Shown here: positions 25,101 to 39,900 of the stretch, one piece after another
Numbering within the stretch: the stretch's first letter is position 1
Layout of the letters: each line of letters begins with the position of its first letter
Assembly: GCA_036971475.1 (NCBI GenBank)
Contig: JBAIZL010000002.1
Span: 127,351,033-127,415,032, forward strand
Direction of reading: 5' to 3'
DNA from: Prosapia bicincta
Taxonomy: Eukaryota; Arthropoda; Insecta; Hemiptera; Cercopidae
Length of the DNA: 64,000 nt
Translations under genes and position numbers: made by a program
The notes under the pieces: generated by a model
Told to the model about the DNA's origin: nothing
What the model saw: the letters and a program-made list of their open reading frames with translations, nothing else
Database searches by the model: none

Positions 25101-28100
25101 TATATAGAAATTTAGAGGTACTGACATTATTTTACTCTTGAATTTTGTAGTCAATTAGGTTCGGTGAAACTTATTAATCACTTTTACGTTAGTTTATGAC
25201 TACCCGAACTTTAAATTTTGTAAATTTATAAAAACTTACTGAGACAGAACGTTTTCAATCGCTCTGTGGCAATCTTCATCAGTAGACACGGATGAAGCGA
25301 TGAATTATTTTATTGTTATTTAGTATTACATTCACAATACTGCTTAATATTGTACTGTTCTAGACTTATACTTTTAGAAGTAAAAATGAAACTCTAATCA
25401 TTATACAAGGAATAAACATGTTTATATTGCTCAGTCTATAAAAACATTACACAGTAGATCACAGATAACCAGACCACTTCAGGATGGCATGACTAGGTTT
25501 AATTAAATGACCGATATTATTAAATGTAGTTATTATGTACTTTACTAAATACCTTTACTAGGAACCTCAATTTATGTCATTTTCACAAATGTTACTCATG
25601 AATACGTTCTGAACACAACAAAGTTAATTGCAAATGACGAAATTATCAAATGCTTACGATATAACAATTTTTAAAGTGCTCACAAAGTAACTAGTTAGGG
25701 TAGGTATGCTATTTCTAAAATATAGAACTTTCTGTATGGACATTATTTGGCTATTGTGAATGTAATGAGGTATAATTAAAAAACTGTCCATAAAATCAAT
25801 CAGTTTCAAGATAAAGTATAATGAAAGCATATGGAATGTTTGATTTGTCGCTTTTAAGTGATGTATGTGGGTTTGGCAACTAAAAGCTACGTATCACTTC
25901 TGTATCATTATTTTTTCAGGGTATTCACTTTGGTCCTTAGTTGATTTCTCTATTTAGTACCAATGCTGATGGTTAAAATATAAAAACACATTTCAGACAC
26001 ACATAACAGGCAGTATTTTTTAAAATGTCATGCCAGCCAAATATGATCAACCCCTAATTTCTATATATTTATATATATTTGAAAGCAAGTTCACTAAAAA
26101 CAGAGACTTATAATCAACAAAGAGTAAGTAAATATATTAGTTTCTGATATTTGGCAATTAAAAGTAACGAAGATGTGCAGGCTGTGGTATACATCGACTG
26201 TTACATCCCGCCGATGTAACGGAGGGACTCTTTCATCCCGTCGTAAAGTGTTAAGGAAAGAGAAGCTAGCAACAAAAGAAGTTTACAACTATCTTTGAGA
26301 GACTAAAACTCTATGACTTTGGACCAAGCCAGGTCACCTCCTTATCTGCAGAGAGTGACCCTCACAATGAATCCCATTCTGCACCTTAAACAAATCCTCA
26401 TTAAGTTCAGCTTGCAACTAGGTGCAGTTTAAGTACCAAAGAATTTAACCAAATAAAAACAACTTACTTTTTTATACTCTCTCCAAGAGAAGCAATATAA
26501 CCAATGGAGTTTTGTACAGTCTGCGTTACTTCTTGTATTGCTTGTAGCCTTTCCTTAAGCGTCTTCTTCTCCTCCTGCACATAGACAGATACTAGATGTG
26601 GCCAGTACATCATGCTCCAATTACTTAGGTTTAAAAAATCCTTTAAAAAAACAGTGCCTTAAAAGTTAAAAATTATAATGTTAAAATCAGACCGAAAAAT
26701 GATAAAAATAAAAATAATAATGTAAAAAATAAAAACTGTGCCTCAGTTATAAAAAAATTTCAACAAAAACTTTCAGTGAAATCACAACAAGGAGTGATCA
26801 AAAAACAAAAAAAAATGGTTTAAGAGTTCAGTTGGTATGATTTGCTTTATAAATTAAAAAATAATACAAGAACAATATGTCTATAACTTATTAAAACTCT
26901 AAAGTAGTGGTTGTGCCTAAAAAACTAACAGAAAAATTATAAGACAAAGTGAAAAAAGTAACATAAAAAATAAATATTTCATCTCAGCTGAGACTATAAA
27001 AAACTCGCAAAAATAACTCTACGATCAAATAATGAATATTGCCTACAATAATTTTCATTAAAATGGTTCTCTTCAGTATTATTTTTCATGAATGCATAAT
27101 ATTATTAAACTTTCTTACAATATTATAAATTTATAGTTGCTTGTTGAAATTATCTTGAATTCACTGATTAAAATATAATTAAATAATTCATAACTAAGTG
27201 AATACTTAAGAACTTGCTGATGCGTTTTGAAACAATTGTTCCTTTTACGAAGCTAAACCTCTACTGGCAGCATCGCTCAAGTTGTAAAGGTTGTCAGTAT
27301 AAGATTTATGAGTGTAGTGGGGGTAGGTTAAGTTGGTTGTTTACTATGTAATGAAACAGAATGTTGGCTTCAAAGTGTGTGTGGTCATTTAATATATTTT
27401 CTTTATTTATTGCGTGATGATTGTATATATCCTATTTTTCTACAGTTGTTAGTTTTTACTTAGGTTTAATATGTAGAGAATATTTAAACTAGTATGTATG
27501 TCCGTGTATGAGTGTTACGTGTTTTGTAAATCTGTTGAGTAGCTGGTGCTAGATAATTCAACCCACACTTCAATGAACACACCAACAAAATAAACAACCT
27601 AAACCCAAAATCCAGTTATGCGACACATTTACAAAACACGTAACACACATACACGGACATAGATACTAATTTAAATATTCTCCACATATTAAACCTAAGT
27701 AAAAATCTAACAACTATAAAAAAATATGAAATATACAAACACCACACAACAGATAAAGAAAATATATTGAATGGCCAAACACACTTTGAAAGCTACACCC
27801 TGTTTCATTAAATAGCAAACAACCAACTTAACCTATCCTTACACTACACTCATAAATCTTATACCGACAACCTTAATACCCTGCTTAATGCCGCTGGAAG
27901 AGGCTTAGCTTTGTAAAAGGAACAATTGTTTCGAAACGTGTCAGCAAGTAAACCCTCAAGTATTCACTTAGTTTTTAAATATTTAATGATATTATAAATT
28001 TGTTTAAATATTTGTAGAAAACTAATTGCAAGATGACAGTTTCAGGAGTTATAGAAAAGATGAATAGTTTAGAACAATTCATATTTGGAATGACTTTGGC

Positions 28101-30893
28101 AGTTATTTCAAGGTCAGAGGATTACCCAGAGTTGTTGGTTGATGCTCAAGTAAAAAGCTTTTTATTGGCAATTTACCAAAAAATTTTATTGGACAATAAC
28201 ATAGATACCATAATATGTATTACAGAAACTATGATCCATTGTGTCATAAATTGAATACATTTAATTTTAATACAGCTTATAAATATGAAGCCTACAGAAT
28301 ATGAAGAAGAAAAAAGAATATTTAACCTTTACATGCATATTATAAGATATTTCAGATAAGTCAGATTTTTGGAAATACATGTAACTCGATATCTCGTTTT
28401 TATATATTTCCTTATGAAACATCTGTATCCTACTGTAGGTTGACAAAATCAAATATGCTGCAGGATAAAGTTGAAGTGATATAAACTCACAACTACTCTT
28501 CATTTATCATATTTGGCAGCTTGATATTTGTCGGCAACAATTATCTTAGCAACAGGCAGCCTTTACGGAGTCATACTTAGAAGTTTGACATGAATTCGTA
28601 GAACTAATTAAACACTTGCTATTGTTCGAACCTGCTGTGACTTTGTTTTTGTATTCCATTATAACAGTTGAATATGTACATCGATTGTAAAACCTGTTTG
28701 TCTAATCTCATATTACACTAAAAAAAAACGCTTTTACCATAACTCGCCCCCTACAAAAACATTGAATTTCTTTAGCCTGTAAAAATATACTAACTACTGA
28801 ACAAAAATGATACAATTTTTTATTTATTACAATTTGAAATTACCTGCGACCAGATATTCTATTAATATAAGTTATTAAATTGTTAACTTACACTTGGAGG
28901 AAACTATTTCGTCGTACGACTTCTTGAGCCTTACATTTCTGCCGCTAGGATTGTTGCAGTTGTGCTTTTCGGTTCCAATTTTTGAAAGTTAGAAGTGATG
29001 TGATCGAAGAGTATGTGTGATTTGTGTCGTGTTTGTTCATTTAAGATGTCATTTTTATAGGTGTTGCTATGTTTGTATATTTCATATGGTTCTAGCGTGT
29101 TAAATTTGTGGTCTTTGTTACATGTGTGGAGGATGTTCATGTTATTTTCTATACTATTACATGAATGGTTAATGTACATGAGGTAATCTGCAAATGTGGG
29201 TTCACAGATATAACAAACGCCACAAATTTAACACACTAAAACCATATGAAATATACAAACATAGCAACACCTATAAAAATGACATCTTAAATGAACAAAC
29301 ATGACCAAAATCACACATACTTTTCGATCACATCACTTCTAACTGTCAAAAATTGGAACCGAGAAAAGCATAACCGCAACAATCCTAGCGGCAGAAATGT
29401 GAGACTGAAAAAGTCGTAAGACGAACAAGTTTCCTCCAAGTGTAAGTTAACAATTTAAAAACTTATATTAATAGAATGTCTGGTCGCAAGTAATTTCATA
29501 TTGTATTAAGTGATTTACAACCAACTTGTCATGAACAAGAACAAAATTTAGAGATTTGAAGAAAACAAAAAAAAAAAAATTTTCACACTACATCTGTTCT
29601 AGCAATAAATATTCTATTTTAAATGCAGTATACAAAGGTTTATTACTTTGAGTACTGAACCAAAATTTGTATGACATTATTTTCTAGGGATATTTAAGGC
29701 ATTTAAACAAATTCATGATTTAAAAAAAATTTAGAATGAAGTAATTAAATAACAATATAAATGGGGAAAATGTGCTTTCATAAAATATATATGTCTTACT
29801 TTAAATACACCAAGAAGTTTCATAGATTTTTTAAAATGTATTGACCAATAATATGCCAATATTTCAGGTAAATTTATTCCTATAATTATTACAATGATCT
29901 ACAGCCGCTTGGTTACCATTGCCCTATAAGGAACGAAATTGCATCCTTCCTATTCTACCAAACTCTATTTTAATCACAAAACTTCACTTCCCTATATAAA
30001 CATTTAAAAACTTCAAACATAAAATGTATTAATTAACATTTGTTTGACGAGAATACTATCAAATACTAAACAAATTACACAAAAACTAAATTTTTAATCT
30101 AGTTTAAATTAATTATCTGAGAATTATTTTAACCTTATCTTTGTCATCATCATCGTCATCTTCATCACCAAGTGGTTCGTCGTCTTCCTCTACCCCTAAA
30201 CCTCCAGTTAGACTTTGTACCTAAGAAACAGTCAAAATAAATAAATGAAAACTTTTAACGAACGTAAAAGTAAAGCAGTTCAAGAACAATTGTTTTGTTT
30301 TACTGTTTTATTGGTTTATTAATGTTTTCTGAAATAAAAAATAAATTTTAAAAAAATACTTACAATATAACATTTGAAGAAGACAAGAAGCATAGCAATA
30401 GGAACCATGTAAGGCTCAAAATAGTAACACAGAATAATAAATGCAACCAGTGCGACTATGCTCTGTAAAGTGGATTCCCATTCGAAGCAGCTCCTGCAAA
30501 CAAGTAATATCAGTTTTATTCATGTTTATCTGAGAAATTCGAGATAACTTTTGAATAAATGATAAACCGATTGAATATCGAGTAAACAGTTTATTTATTT
30601 AGTGCAACGTTTCAACAACTAATTTCTTGCCCTTATCAAGCAGGAAAACCATTTTAAATTGCATTATAAATATGCTCACAACTTGTGAGTGTATTTGTAT
30701 TTTATATGTGCATTTATAATCCAATGTAAAATTGTTTTCTGGGTTGATAAGGGCAAGAAATTAGTTGTTGAAATGTTGCACTAAATAAATAATATTTTGA
30801 CTTGATATTCAACCGGTTTATCATTTATTTAATATTATTGGTTTCTAGCTTCAAATTGAAATGGCAGTTTAGACTTTTACATTTTAACATAAA

Positions 30894-30946
<53 letters not shown>

Positions 30947-33900
30947 AGTTATGCAACACTGTTTTCTTGTATACACTTATCACTTTCACTTATGTACTTA
31001 AACAAGAATCTTACTTGGTATTTATGCGAGCTAACTTTCAATGGCTGGCTGTGCCGTCATCCTCGGGCATACTGAACAGGGTTGTTGTAGACTGCGAGCT
31101 GAGTGGATTTCCCGTTGACCTTGGTGTACCGTTATGTTCTATTTTTAGATTCACTGCACTGTGCGAGTTTTTAAAATTGTTTTGGGGTTAATATTGTCTA
31201 TTGGGTTGAATAATTTATCGTTTTTTGATTTTATTTGTATTTGATCGTTGATGACATATTTTTATTTTTATAAATTTCTAGTTGTTCCCAGATTGTCATT
31301 TTGAGGCCTTTTTGAACCTTTTTTACTAGGTGTACGTTTTTTAATGAGGGGAATGTGTGTTAGTTTTTGATGGCGTGTGTGGCTAAGTTTGAGTTATAAA
31401 TTTCAGGTTTGATGTATGCATTGATGTGTTCTTGATATCTGTCTTTTAATTTCTTTTTTGTTTGGCCTATGTATATTTTATTACAGTCTGGACATTCGAT
31501 TTTGTATATTCCGTTATTAAGTGTGGGACAAATTTTTTTTTTTGGTTGGTTTATTTTGTTTATTATGTTTCCTGTGTTTTTGTAGGCAAAATGACAATCT
31601 GGGAACAACTAGAAATTTATAAAAATAAAAATAATGTCATCAACGAACAAATACAAATAAAATAAAAAAACGATAGATTATTCAATCTAATAGACAATAT
31701 TAACCCCAAAACAAACGTTAAAAACTCGCACAGTGCAGTGAATCTAAAAATAGAACATAACGGTACACCGAGGTCAACGGGAAATCCACTCAGCTCGCAG
31801 TCTACAACAACTCTGTTCAGTATGCCCGAGGATGACGGCACAGCCAGCCATTGAAAGTTAGCTCGCATAAATATCAAATAAATTTTTGTTTAAGTACATA
31901 AGTGAAAGTGATATATATATATATATATATATACAGACGAACCTCTATATAACGAACCTCTAGATAACGAAATATTCTATATAACGAATTTTTACCTGGT
32001 CCCATGACATTTTAGAAGTTATACTGCTTATTTACTTCTATGTAACGAATTTCGGACCTCTCAATAACGAAGTTTTTTCTTCACTTCAACCGAAGAAATG
32101 TAGTGTTGTATAGGCAGCTCACAATGTCATTTCCAGGAAATTGTTTATTTTCAGCAGGAAGGTCAACAAAACCAAGAATGGTAGGCGAAACACATGTTGG
32201 CAATTGACTGCATGTTATAGTTCGGTTCAGTTAAGAATGCAGTGACTCATCGGTTAGGAATTCTAAGAACTCAGCATTTATAGATAGGCCTACAGTATAT
32301 TCCCATCCTCCCACCATTTTCTTTTATCACTCATTTCAATGTTGCAGTATCATTAGGACACTGTGGCTTTAACGCAAGTAACGGTTGGAAAAGGAAAATT
32401 TCACTTTTCATCGACAACTCCCCTGCACATCCGCATGGCATCAATTCCAAACTGAAGAGTGTCAATGTGTTTTTCTTTTCACCAAATGTTACATCGATAC
32501 TTCAACCACTCGATCAGGGAGTAATAAAAAATTTAAAGCTACACTACAGAAAAAGAATTTTAAAAAAGATTGTGATTATAAGTTTTCATAAGCATTAGAT
32601 AACTTATCATAATAGCCTAAACAGAGTATACCCTATGAAAAATATTGAATATGGATATCTAATACTGTACAATGAAGAAACATTCTGAAACCATCAATAA
32701 AATATTTTTAACAACTTGAATTTCAAAAAAATTGAGACATTATAAAACATTATCCTTTATTAACATTGACCTATTACACTAACTACGCTCGCGATATTAT
32801 ACTGTATCTCTTTTATTACTGTATGTACGTAGTGCGGTATGCGTAATGCGGTAAAATCAGTAAGATTGGGTGGGAGCATTCTTGACAACACAACCTCTCA
32901 ATAACGAATACCTCTCTACAAAGAATTTTTTCTCTGGATAATCGACTTCGTTAACAGAGGTTCGACTGTATGTATGTAGTTAATATATTACTATTGTAAA
33001 TACTTTTATCCACCACTAAGTGCAATAATTTTACCTTGTGTGATGAGGAACTTTTCGGTAATTAGACCATTGTTGAATCACTGATTAATTTTTCTCTATT
33101 TTTCTGGTGTGGATGTTCGGTTCGTGATGTTGATATTTGTTGACGTTACACGCATTTTCTCTTGAGTTGCGTGTATAATATTTTTGAATAGTATGTCTTC
33201 TGTATATGTTGTTTGAAGGTTCATTAAATTGTTGTGTATGTTTTTATAAATGTGGTATTTTTCTAGTGAGTTTAGTTCTATTGGGTTATTTATTTCAAGT
33301 ATGGTTAGGTTATTTTCGTAATTTGTTATTTCATGTTTATGTGATATTAGGTGTGCTGCTACATTTGATGCTTTTGTATTTTTATTTTTGAATGCTCTGT
33401 AATGTTTTTCAAATCTTATTTTAAATGATCTGGTAGTTTTCCCTAAGTAAAATGCGTTGCAGTTGTTGCATGCAATTTTGTAAATTCCTGATAAGTTATG
33501 TTTTTCTGTAATTGTTTTGTGGTTTGTGTTATTAAGATATTTTATTATTTTGTTATTGATGTATTTATATTTTAGGTAGATTTTTTTATTTTTATTATTT
33601 TTGTGTTCAGGTTGTAGTGTTGTGTTGAGGTTAGGGTTTTTGTAAATTTATTGTATATGTTTTTTATAAGATGTTTGTTGTATCCATTTTTTATTGCTAT
33701 TTTTGTAATGTTATCTAATTCTTCATTTAATTTTTGTTTGTTATCTTGTGTGTATTTTATTGCTTTATTTATCTTGTTACTGTAAGTGTTAATTTTGTGT
33801 GTCCAGGGGTGGTTAGATTTGTAGTGTATTGTGGTGCTGTTGGAAGTGGGTTTTCTGTGTAATGTAGTTTCTATTTTATTATTATTTATATTTAATGTAA

Positions 33901-36900
33901 TGTCAAGATATTTAATTGTTTTGTTCGTTACTGTTTTGACGGTGAATTGTATGTTTTTGTTGTATGTATTTAGTTTGTTTAGTATTATGATGTGTTTGTT
34001 GTGAATGGTAGGTTGGTATATTACAAGTAACTATATCGTCTACGAATCTTGTCCATAGTAAAATATTATGAGTGTTTAGTATTGGTTTTAATTATTATTT
34101 GTTCAAAGTGTTGTAGGTATATTCCTGACATGACTGATGATATGGGTGATCCCAGTTGTTTGTTTATAGTATTTATTGTTAAAATGGAACTAATTTTGGT
34201 TACATATGTGTTTGGTTAGTGTATTGCTATTTATTGTGTTTTCTTTTTTGTTATTGTGTATTAGTTTGTTTTTTATTATTTCTATTGTTTCTTCTATTGG
34301 GATACTAGGATACATGTTAGTTGTGTCATAACTTATTATTTTTGTGTTGTTGTTTGTTTCTATGTTTTTTATTTTATTAATTAATTCATATCCATTTTTT
34401 ATATTGTAAGTGTTGTTGATTTGTATTTTAGATCTTATTATTTTGTCTAGTATGTTTGTGATTATGTAAGATGGTGCTGTTTTGAAATTTATTAGTGGTC
34501 TAAATGGTGTGTCGGGTTTGTGGATTTTAGGTATGCCTGTTAATATGAGTGCACATGGTTTGAATGGGTAAAATCTTGTGTGGTATTTTAATTTATTGTT
34601 ATAGTTTAGGGTATTTCTGTGTGTGACTATTAGGTTTTTTATTGTATTAAGGTATTTGTTAGTTGGTCTGGGATTTGTTCGTATTTATTTTCTTTTACAT
34701 GGTTAGTCATTGAATTGATGTACTGTATTTGGTATTTTCTATTATTACTGGTGTGTTTGTTTTATCTGATTTTAATATTAAGTAGTCGTTTTCTAGTTTT
34801 TCTTTGAGTTGTATAATTTTTTTTAAATTTATATATTGTTTCGTTTTTTTTTGTTTTTATTAGGTAAATTTCATTATTAATGTTGTTTCTTATGTGTTAA
34901 GTGTTTTGGTGGGTAATTTTATGGATGTTAGATTCTGTGTCAACTATTAGGTTAGAAGTGAAATCGTGACAATTTGAACCATAACTATTTCTTATATATC
35001 CCAAAGCAGTGTGTTTAAAGCTCTGACCATAACCCAATCTATATTCACAATTCTTCTCATACCACAGTCAAGTAAGAATGGCCAACCTATTCACTCTATA
35101 AAACAATTTTAAAGTTCATTCTGGTTTTGACAAGATACAAAATTTGTGAATTATTGTTGGGGAAAAATATAAAACTTACCTGATAAAGTGTAGTGATCCT
35201 TAAATATAACTCTGTTAAAAAGAAATTTTCATAGTGTAATACTTACTGAACAAATTTGCTGATCTCTATGAACCACACAATAATTGCCTTTAACCTCATT
35301 ACATTCCTCACAAATACTTGGCGTTTGAACTTTACTTCGGCCTGCATATACTTTTCTTCTTTGGGGTTTAGTGTTCTTAAGCAAGCGCGAAGCTACATGA
35401 AAACATACATTAGATCAAATTAAACACAACAAAATTAAAACATAAAATTTAAATATAAAATATTATAATCTAAAAACTAAATCTTTACATTGAAAAGATT
35501 ACTAAAGCTAGTAATAAATAAGAATAATAACCCACACTTAGAGACAAAAAAAAACTCTTTTTTTCAAATTAATTTTTGATTGCCTCAAAATTTAATGTAA
35601 ATGCTCAAATAGAGGCATTAACCCTATAGCGCCGAAATCCCTACTCAAACAAACCCCTACTTCCGTTACTGTAGAGTAACACTAGGCGCTAATGGATAAA
35701 AGACAATGAATATCATTAAAGGACGAATATCATAAAAGGAAATCTAACATTACAAAAGGTTATACTAGAAACAAAAACTAAAATATAGTCTGACAAAGTT
35801 TGAATCAGATCATGAAGCAAAGAGTGGAATCTTGAAAAGCCTCTAAAAACAAAATATACTCAGAAAATGAAAAAGTTTTAATATTCAAGTTAAGAACACA
35901 ATTATTTCCAGACAAAAAACAAAGAAAATTATAGAAGAAATGTTTTCTTTGTCAGAAATTCTAAATGTCTTTATTACATTATTTGCTAATTAGCATTATA
36001 AATGGAAGGACTAAAAAGTTTATTATTTTAACTTGTTTAAAAATTATTTAAAAATAGAACTGATATTTTTATTTGCTCTCTTTTCTTAAAATGCCTTGAA
36101 TTGAAAACTAATTTCAAACTACATTTTACTTACAATAAAAAAAACTAGTTTCAAGGAAATTCGATAAGATTATTATTTTTTATTAATTGATTCCATCATC
36201 ATGTGAGCTACTAGTTTTTGACTAAAAGCACTTTTACATATGTAACACTTGCCTATAGTAGCAGTTATGTTCATGATTGTTAAGGACAGCCGTTTCTGGG
36301 AGATGTGTCCTCTTGTCAACTCAGACCGTAACTCGGTCTGAGTTTACAATAGGGCGGCATCTCCTGAAACGGCCATCCTCAACAATCATAAAAGCAAATG
36401 CTAGTCAAGTGAACACATTTAGAAGTATTGTTTTTACATAAAACCAAAAAACGAATGTAGCAAGGTAGGCAAACAGGAGTTACAAATGACCCATATATTT
36501 GTTTAGCAATGGTTTTAATATTAGTTACAATTAACATGCTACTCAATTGCTTGTGAGACCTAGATTATTTAAATCCATCTAGATATTTTGCAGCATTATA
36601 TAATAATTTTTATAATAACGTTACTTATTATATCTATGGAAGATTTGAGAATAGAAAACTAGGCACAAAGATCAACTCTCCTGTGATCAAAATCCTAAAT
36701 TCTCTGATTTTAAAAAATGTGCAGTTTATTTGAAATTGTTAATTGGCACCATGATAAAACTCTATTTGAAGTCAAAAATTGATTAAAAAGCCATTCAATA
36801 ATAGTTTTATATTAAATTAATAACAAAAATGTACTGATTTTACTTACTGGATTCCACAAAACTGACATTTCTAAAAGAATTTGTGGTGAGTTCCCTTTAG

Positions 36901-39900
36901 CTCGTCCATACAACTTTTTGTCTTTCAGTGCATACCATCTTTTCTCTCCATTTCGTATCCTTAATAGTGGAATTGCAACTTTGCCTAAGAATTCAACTTT
37001 GTGGTCTCTATCCTCATCATAAACAGTCACCTCCAATACAGAATGGATGTCTTTTACATTGCTGTAAATAAGTTTTTAAAGAATTACAAATAAATACATA
37101 CTGACTCGCTATTTGAAAGACCTCAATTTGTGTGATTATAATTATTTAAATTGCACAATATTTCTGTCATTAATTGCCAGAGATAGAAAATAAAACAGCT
37201 TCAACAATTATCTGTTTGGAAACTGTCTGATGAAGAATATAATTTACCCAAGAAGGAACACTAAAATGATTTGGTGCAGAAGAAGCCACAATGTGATATT
37301 TGCCTAATACAGTAGAACGTAGATAATTGGAAATTGCTGATAAATTGTAGTTTTGGGTTGGTCCCTTGAACTTATGCTACCAATATAAAATAATTATAGA
37401 TAATTTGAAGTTCAACTTCTGTGATTCAAAGTTATTTGTTTGGATATGGGCTCAAATTACAGGGCAGCAGTAATTGGCTTCTAAGAATTCTCTGCATTTG
37501 GTTCGAGGTCACGATGTTTTGGTGTGTAAGTGGTGTTAACTAAGTGATAGATAGTAATCGATCGACGCTCTGCTTAGTCACCAATTTGTTGTTACAGTAG
37601 TGTGCCTATTTTATGTGACGATGTTACCCTTGGAACTATCGAATGGGAAACCAATATGGACATCACCTTAGAAGAGAAGGTAAATATAGACGAACAAGTA
37701 GAAATGTGTGGAAAACTGTCTGATCAAGATATTTAACTTTAATTCTTGTCTGATCAAGATATTTTTACATTTGTTGATTCCATCTTCATGTGAGCTACTA
37801 ATAAACACTAAACACTTAGTGCTGTACTACGAAATCCAAATAGGGATTTACAAATTTGAAGCAATGAATCCACATTTCACATCTGTGGCAAGGAAGCTGA
37901 TAAAGCAGACAAAAGAAACAATTAAATATGTTTATGACAGTCTGAAAGTGAATGTGTTTTGTGCAATCAATAAATTTATAGTGTACTGGATTTTTTCTTC
38001 AGGGAGAGAAATGTCAATGGTATCGTGTACTGGTAGGTTGGAGAACGTTTTGAATCCTCAGTTAGGAGAAGATGAACAACCATTGTTGGTGAGCCATTCT
38101 ACTGCTATCAAAAAGAGTATCACCTCATTTCTTCATAGATGTTTGAAATTTCCTAAATCATAGGTAAATATTTGAAAAACTAAGTGAAAACCATTAACTT
38201 ACTTACTGATACATTCCAAAACAGTAATTTCATTCAGTAAGTAATGACGTTTCATTGAAAACCGGCGTTTCCAAATGCATCAGCAAGTAAGTTCATAGTT
38301 TCTACTTAGTTCTTCAAATAATTACTTATGATTTATTCAATAAAATCAAAATTATTACAAGCACACTTCCTACATGGTTGCTTCCCAGGTCACTCAATTG
38401 GGCATGTAGGGGCAATTGCATGTCCACCTTGCTCCTCCGACAAGGAAAGTATTGATTTTTTTCTCAGGGGTATCATTAAAGATAAAGTGTTCCTCCCCTA
38501 CCAAACAATCTTACACATCTGAGAAGCAGGATCTACACTGCTGTTGCAGAAGGTTTGCTCCATTTGCTACAATGAGTGGAGAAAGAAGTTTATTTCTGAT
38601 AGGATTTTTAGTCGAACAAGAAGTTTTTTTGACACAAAATTACATAATCATTAAAGAACAATAACCCTTGGTATTAATATTTATACAACCTTTATGTACA
38701 TTTTGCTAACATTAATAGAATTATCACAAGGTTACAGATATATTCATCTATGTTTAAATAATCAAGGTTATTTAAATATTTGTAGCAAAGGTCATTGTTG
38801 TTTAATGATTACAATTATGCTACTGTGCTATGTACAAATTTTTGAACAAAAATATACAGAATCTATACATCTCTATAGATTCTGTAACTCAGTTTAATAA
38901 ATTTTTATGCATTTAAAAAAATTTTTAAGTCCATTTTCACTAACACCGTATAAATTTTTTTAAAACCCAATTTACTCACAATGTAAATATTTTTTGCCAT
39001 GATGGTGTCAAAGTCTTGTACTCAGTTTGTGTCTGAAGCCTTGAATTTACAAGTTCTAAAACACAAAATGGATCAGATTTGCCTCCTAGATCAGCTGCAG
39101 CAAGTCCTTGTGCTCTGAAGACACGTACAGTTAAGTGTCCAACATCTCTTAAATTGTGGAATGTGCGTTTTATTGACTAAACAGAAAGAATAATCACATA
39201 AATAATGATAAACCAGTTGACTATCGAGTCAAAAGTATTTGCAACGTTTCGGCAACTAGTTCTCTCCCCTTATAAAAGAACCATAAGAAGTTCTTGGTGT
39301 TGTATAGGGAGTTTGATGTTTTGCCTCCTCACATTAAACGTTTGAACAATAAATTCTTGATAAGGTCAACAAACTCGTTGCCGAAACGTTACACTATTAA
39401 AATAAACACTTTTGACTCAATATTCAAAATGTTCATCATTTATTTAAAACACTAAATAATTATTTCACTTATACCAGAATGTTTATAACATGTTTCTACT
39501 AAAGTAGGGATGGATATAAATTTATAAGTTACTAACACATAATTATTCTAAAGAATATTTGTAAGGCCTATCTTTTATAAATATCTTGTGTGACTTTCTT
39601 AAATTTATTTATAAACTGTTTTACAAAATCTACACTTTTTTAAAAATTAATTTGAAAACAAATAATTTAAATTGTTCATGAATGTTGATTTAGAGCTACA
39701 AAATGTTATAACTTGAAAATATAAACAACGACCTTAACCCTAGAAAGCTAATCTATCAAAAAATTATGTTAAAGCTAAACTATCGTAAAATTTACAAGTT
39801 GGGAAAAAAATAAATAATAAACATATTTTTGGATACAAATTAAAATTTTAATGAACACAATTGGGTTAGTTATATCAATACAAACATGTTTGTGTGAAAT

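Noticed and set aside
33206..33391. Open frames rich in Cys/Phe/Leu at 33206-33391 (+) and 2950-3138 (-)
   Set aside because: They are antisense shadows of the PLE endonuclease coding sequence.
35634..35700. TTAACCCTATAGCGCC as a piggyBac-type end
   Set aside because: The apparent partner (CTAGGCGCTAAT) is only about 60 bp away and lacks TTAA.
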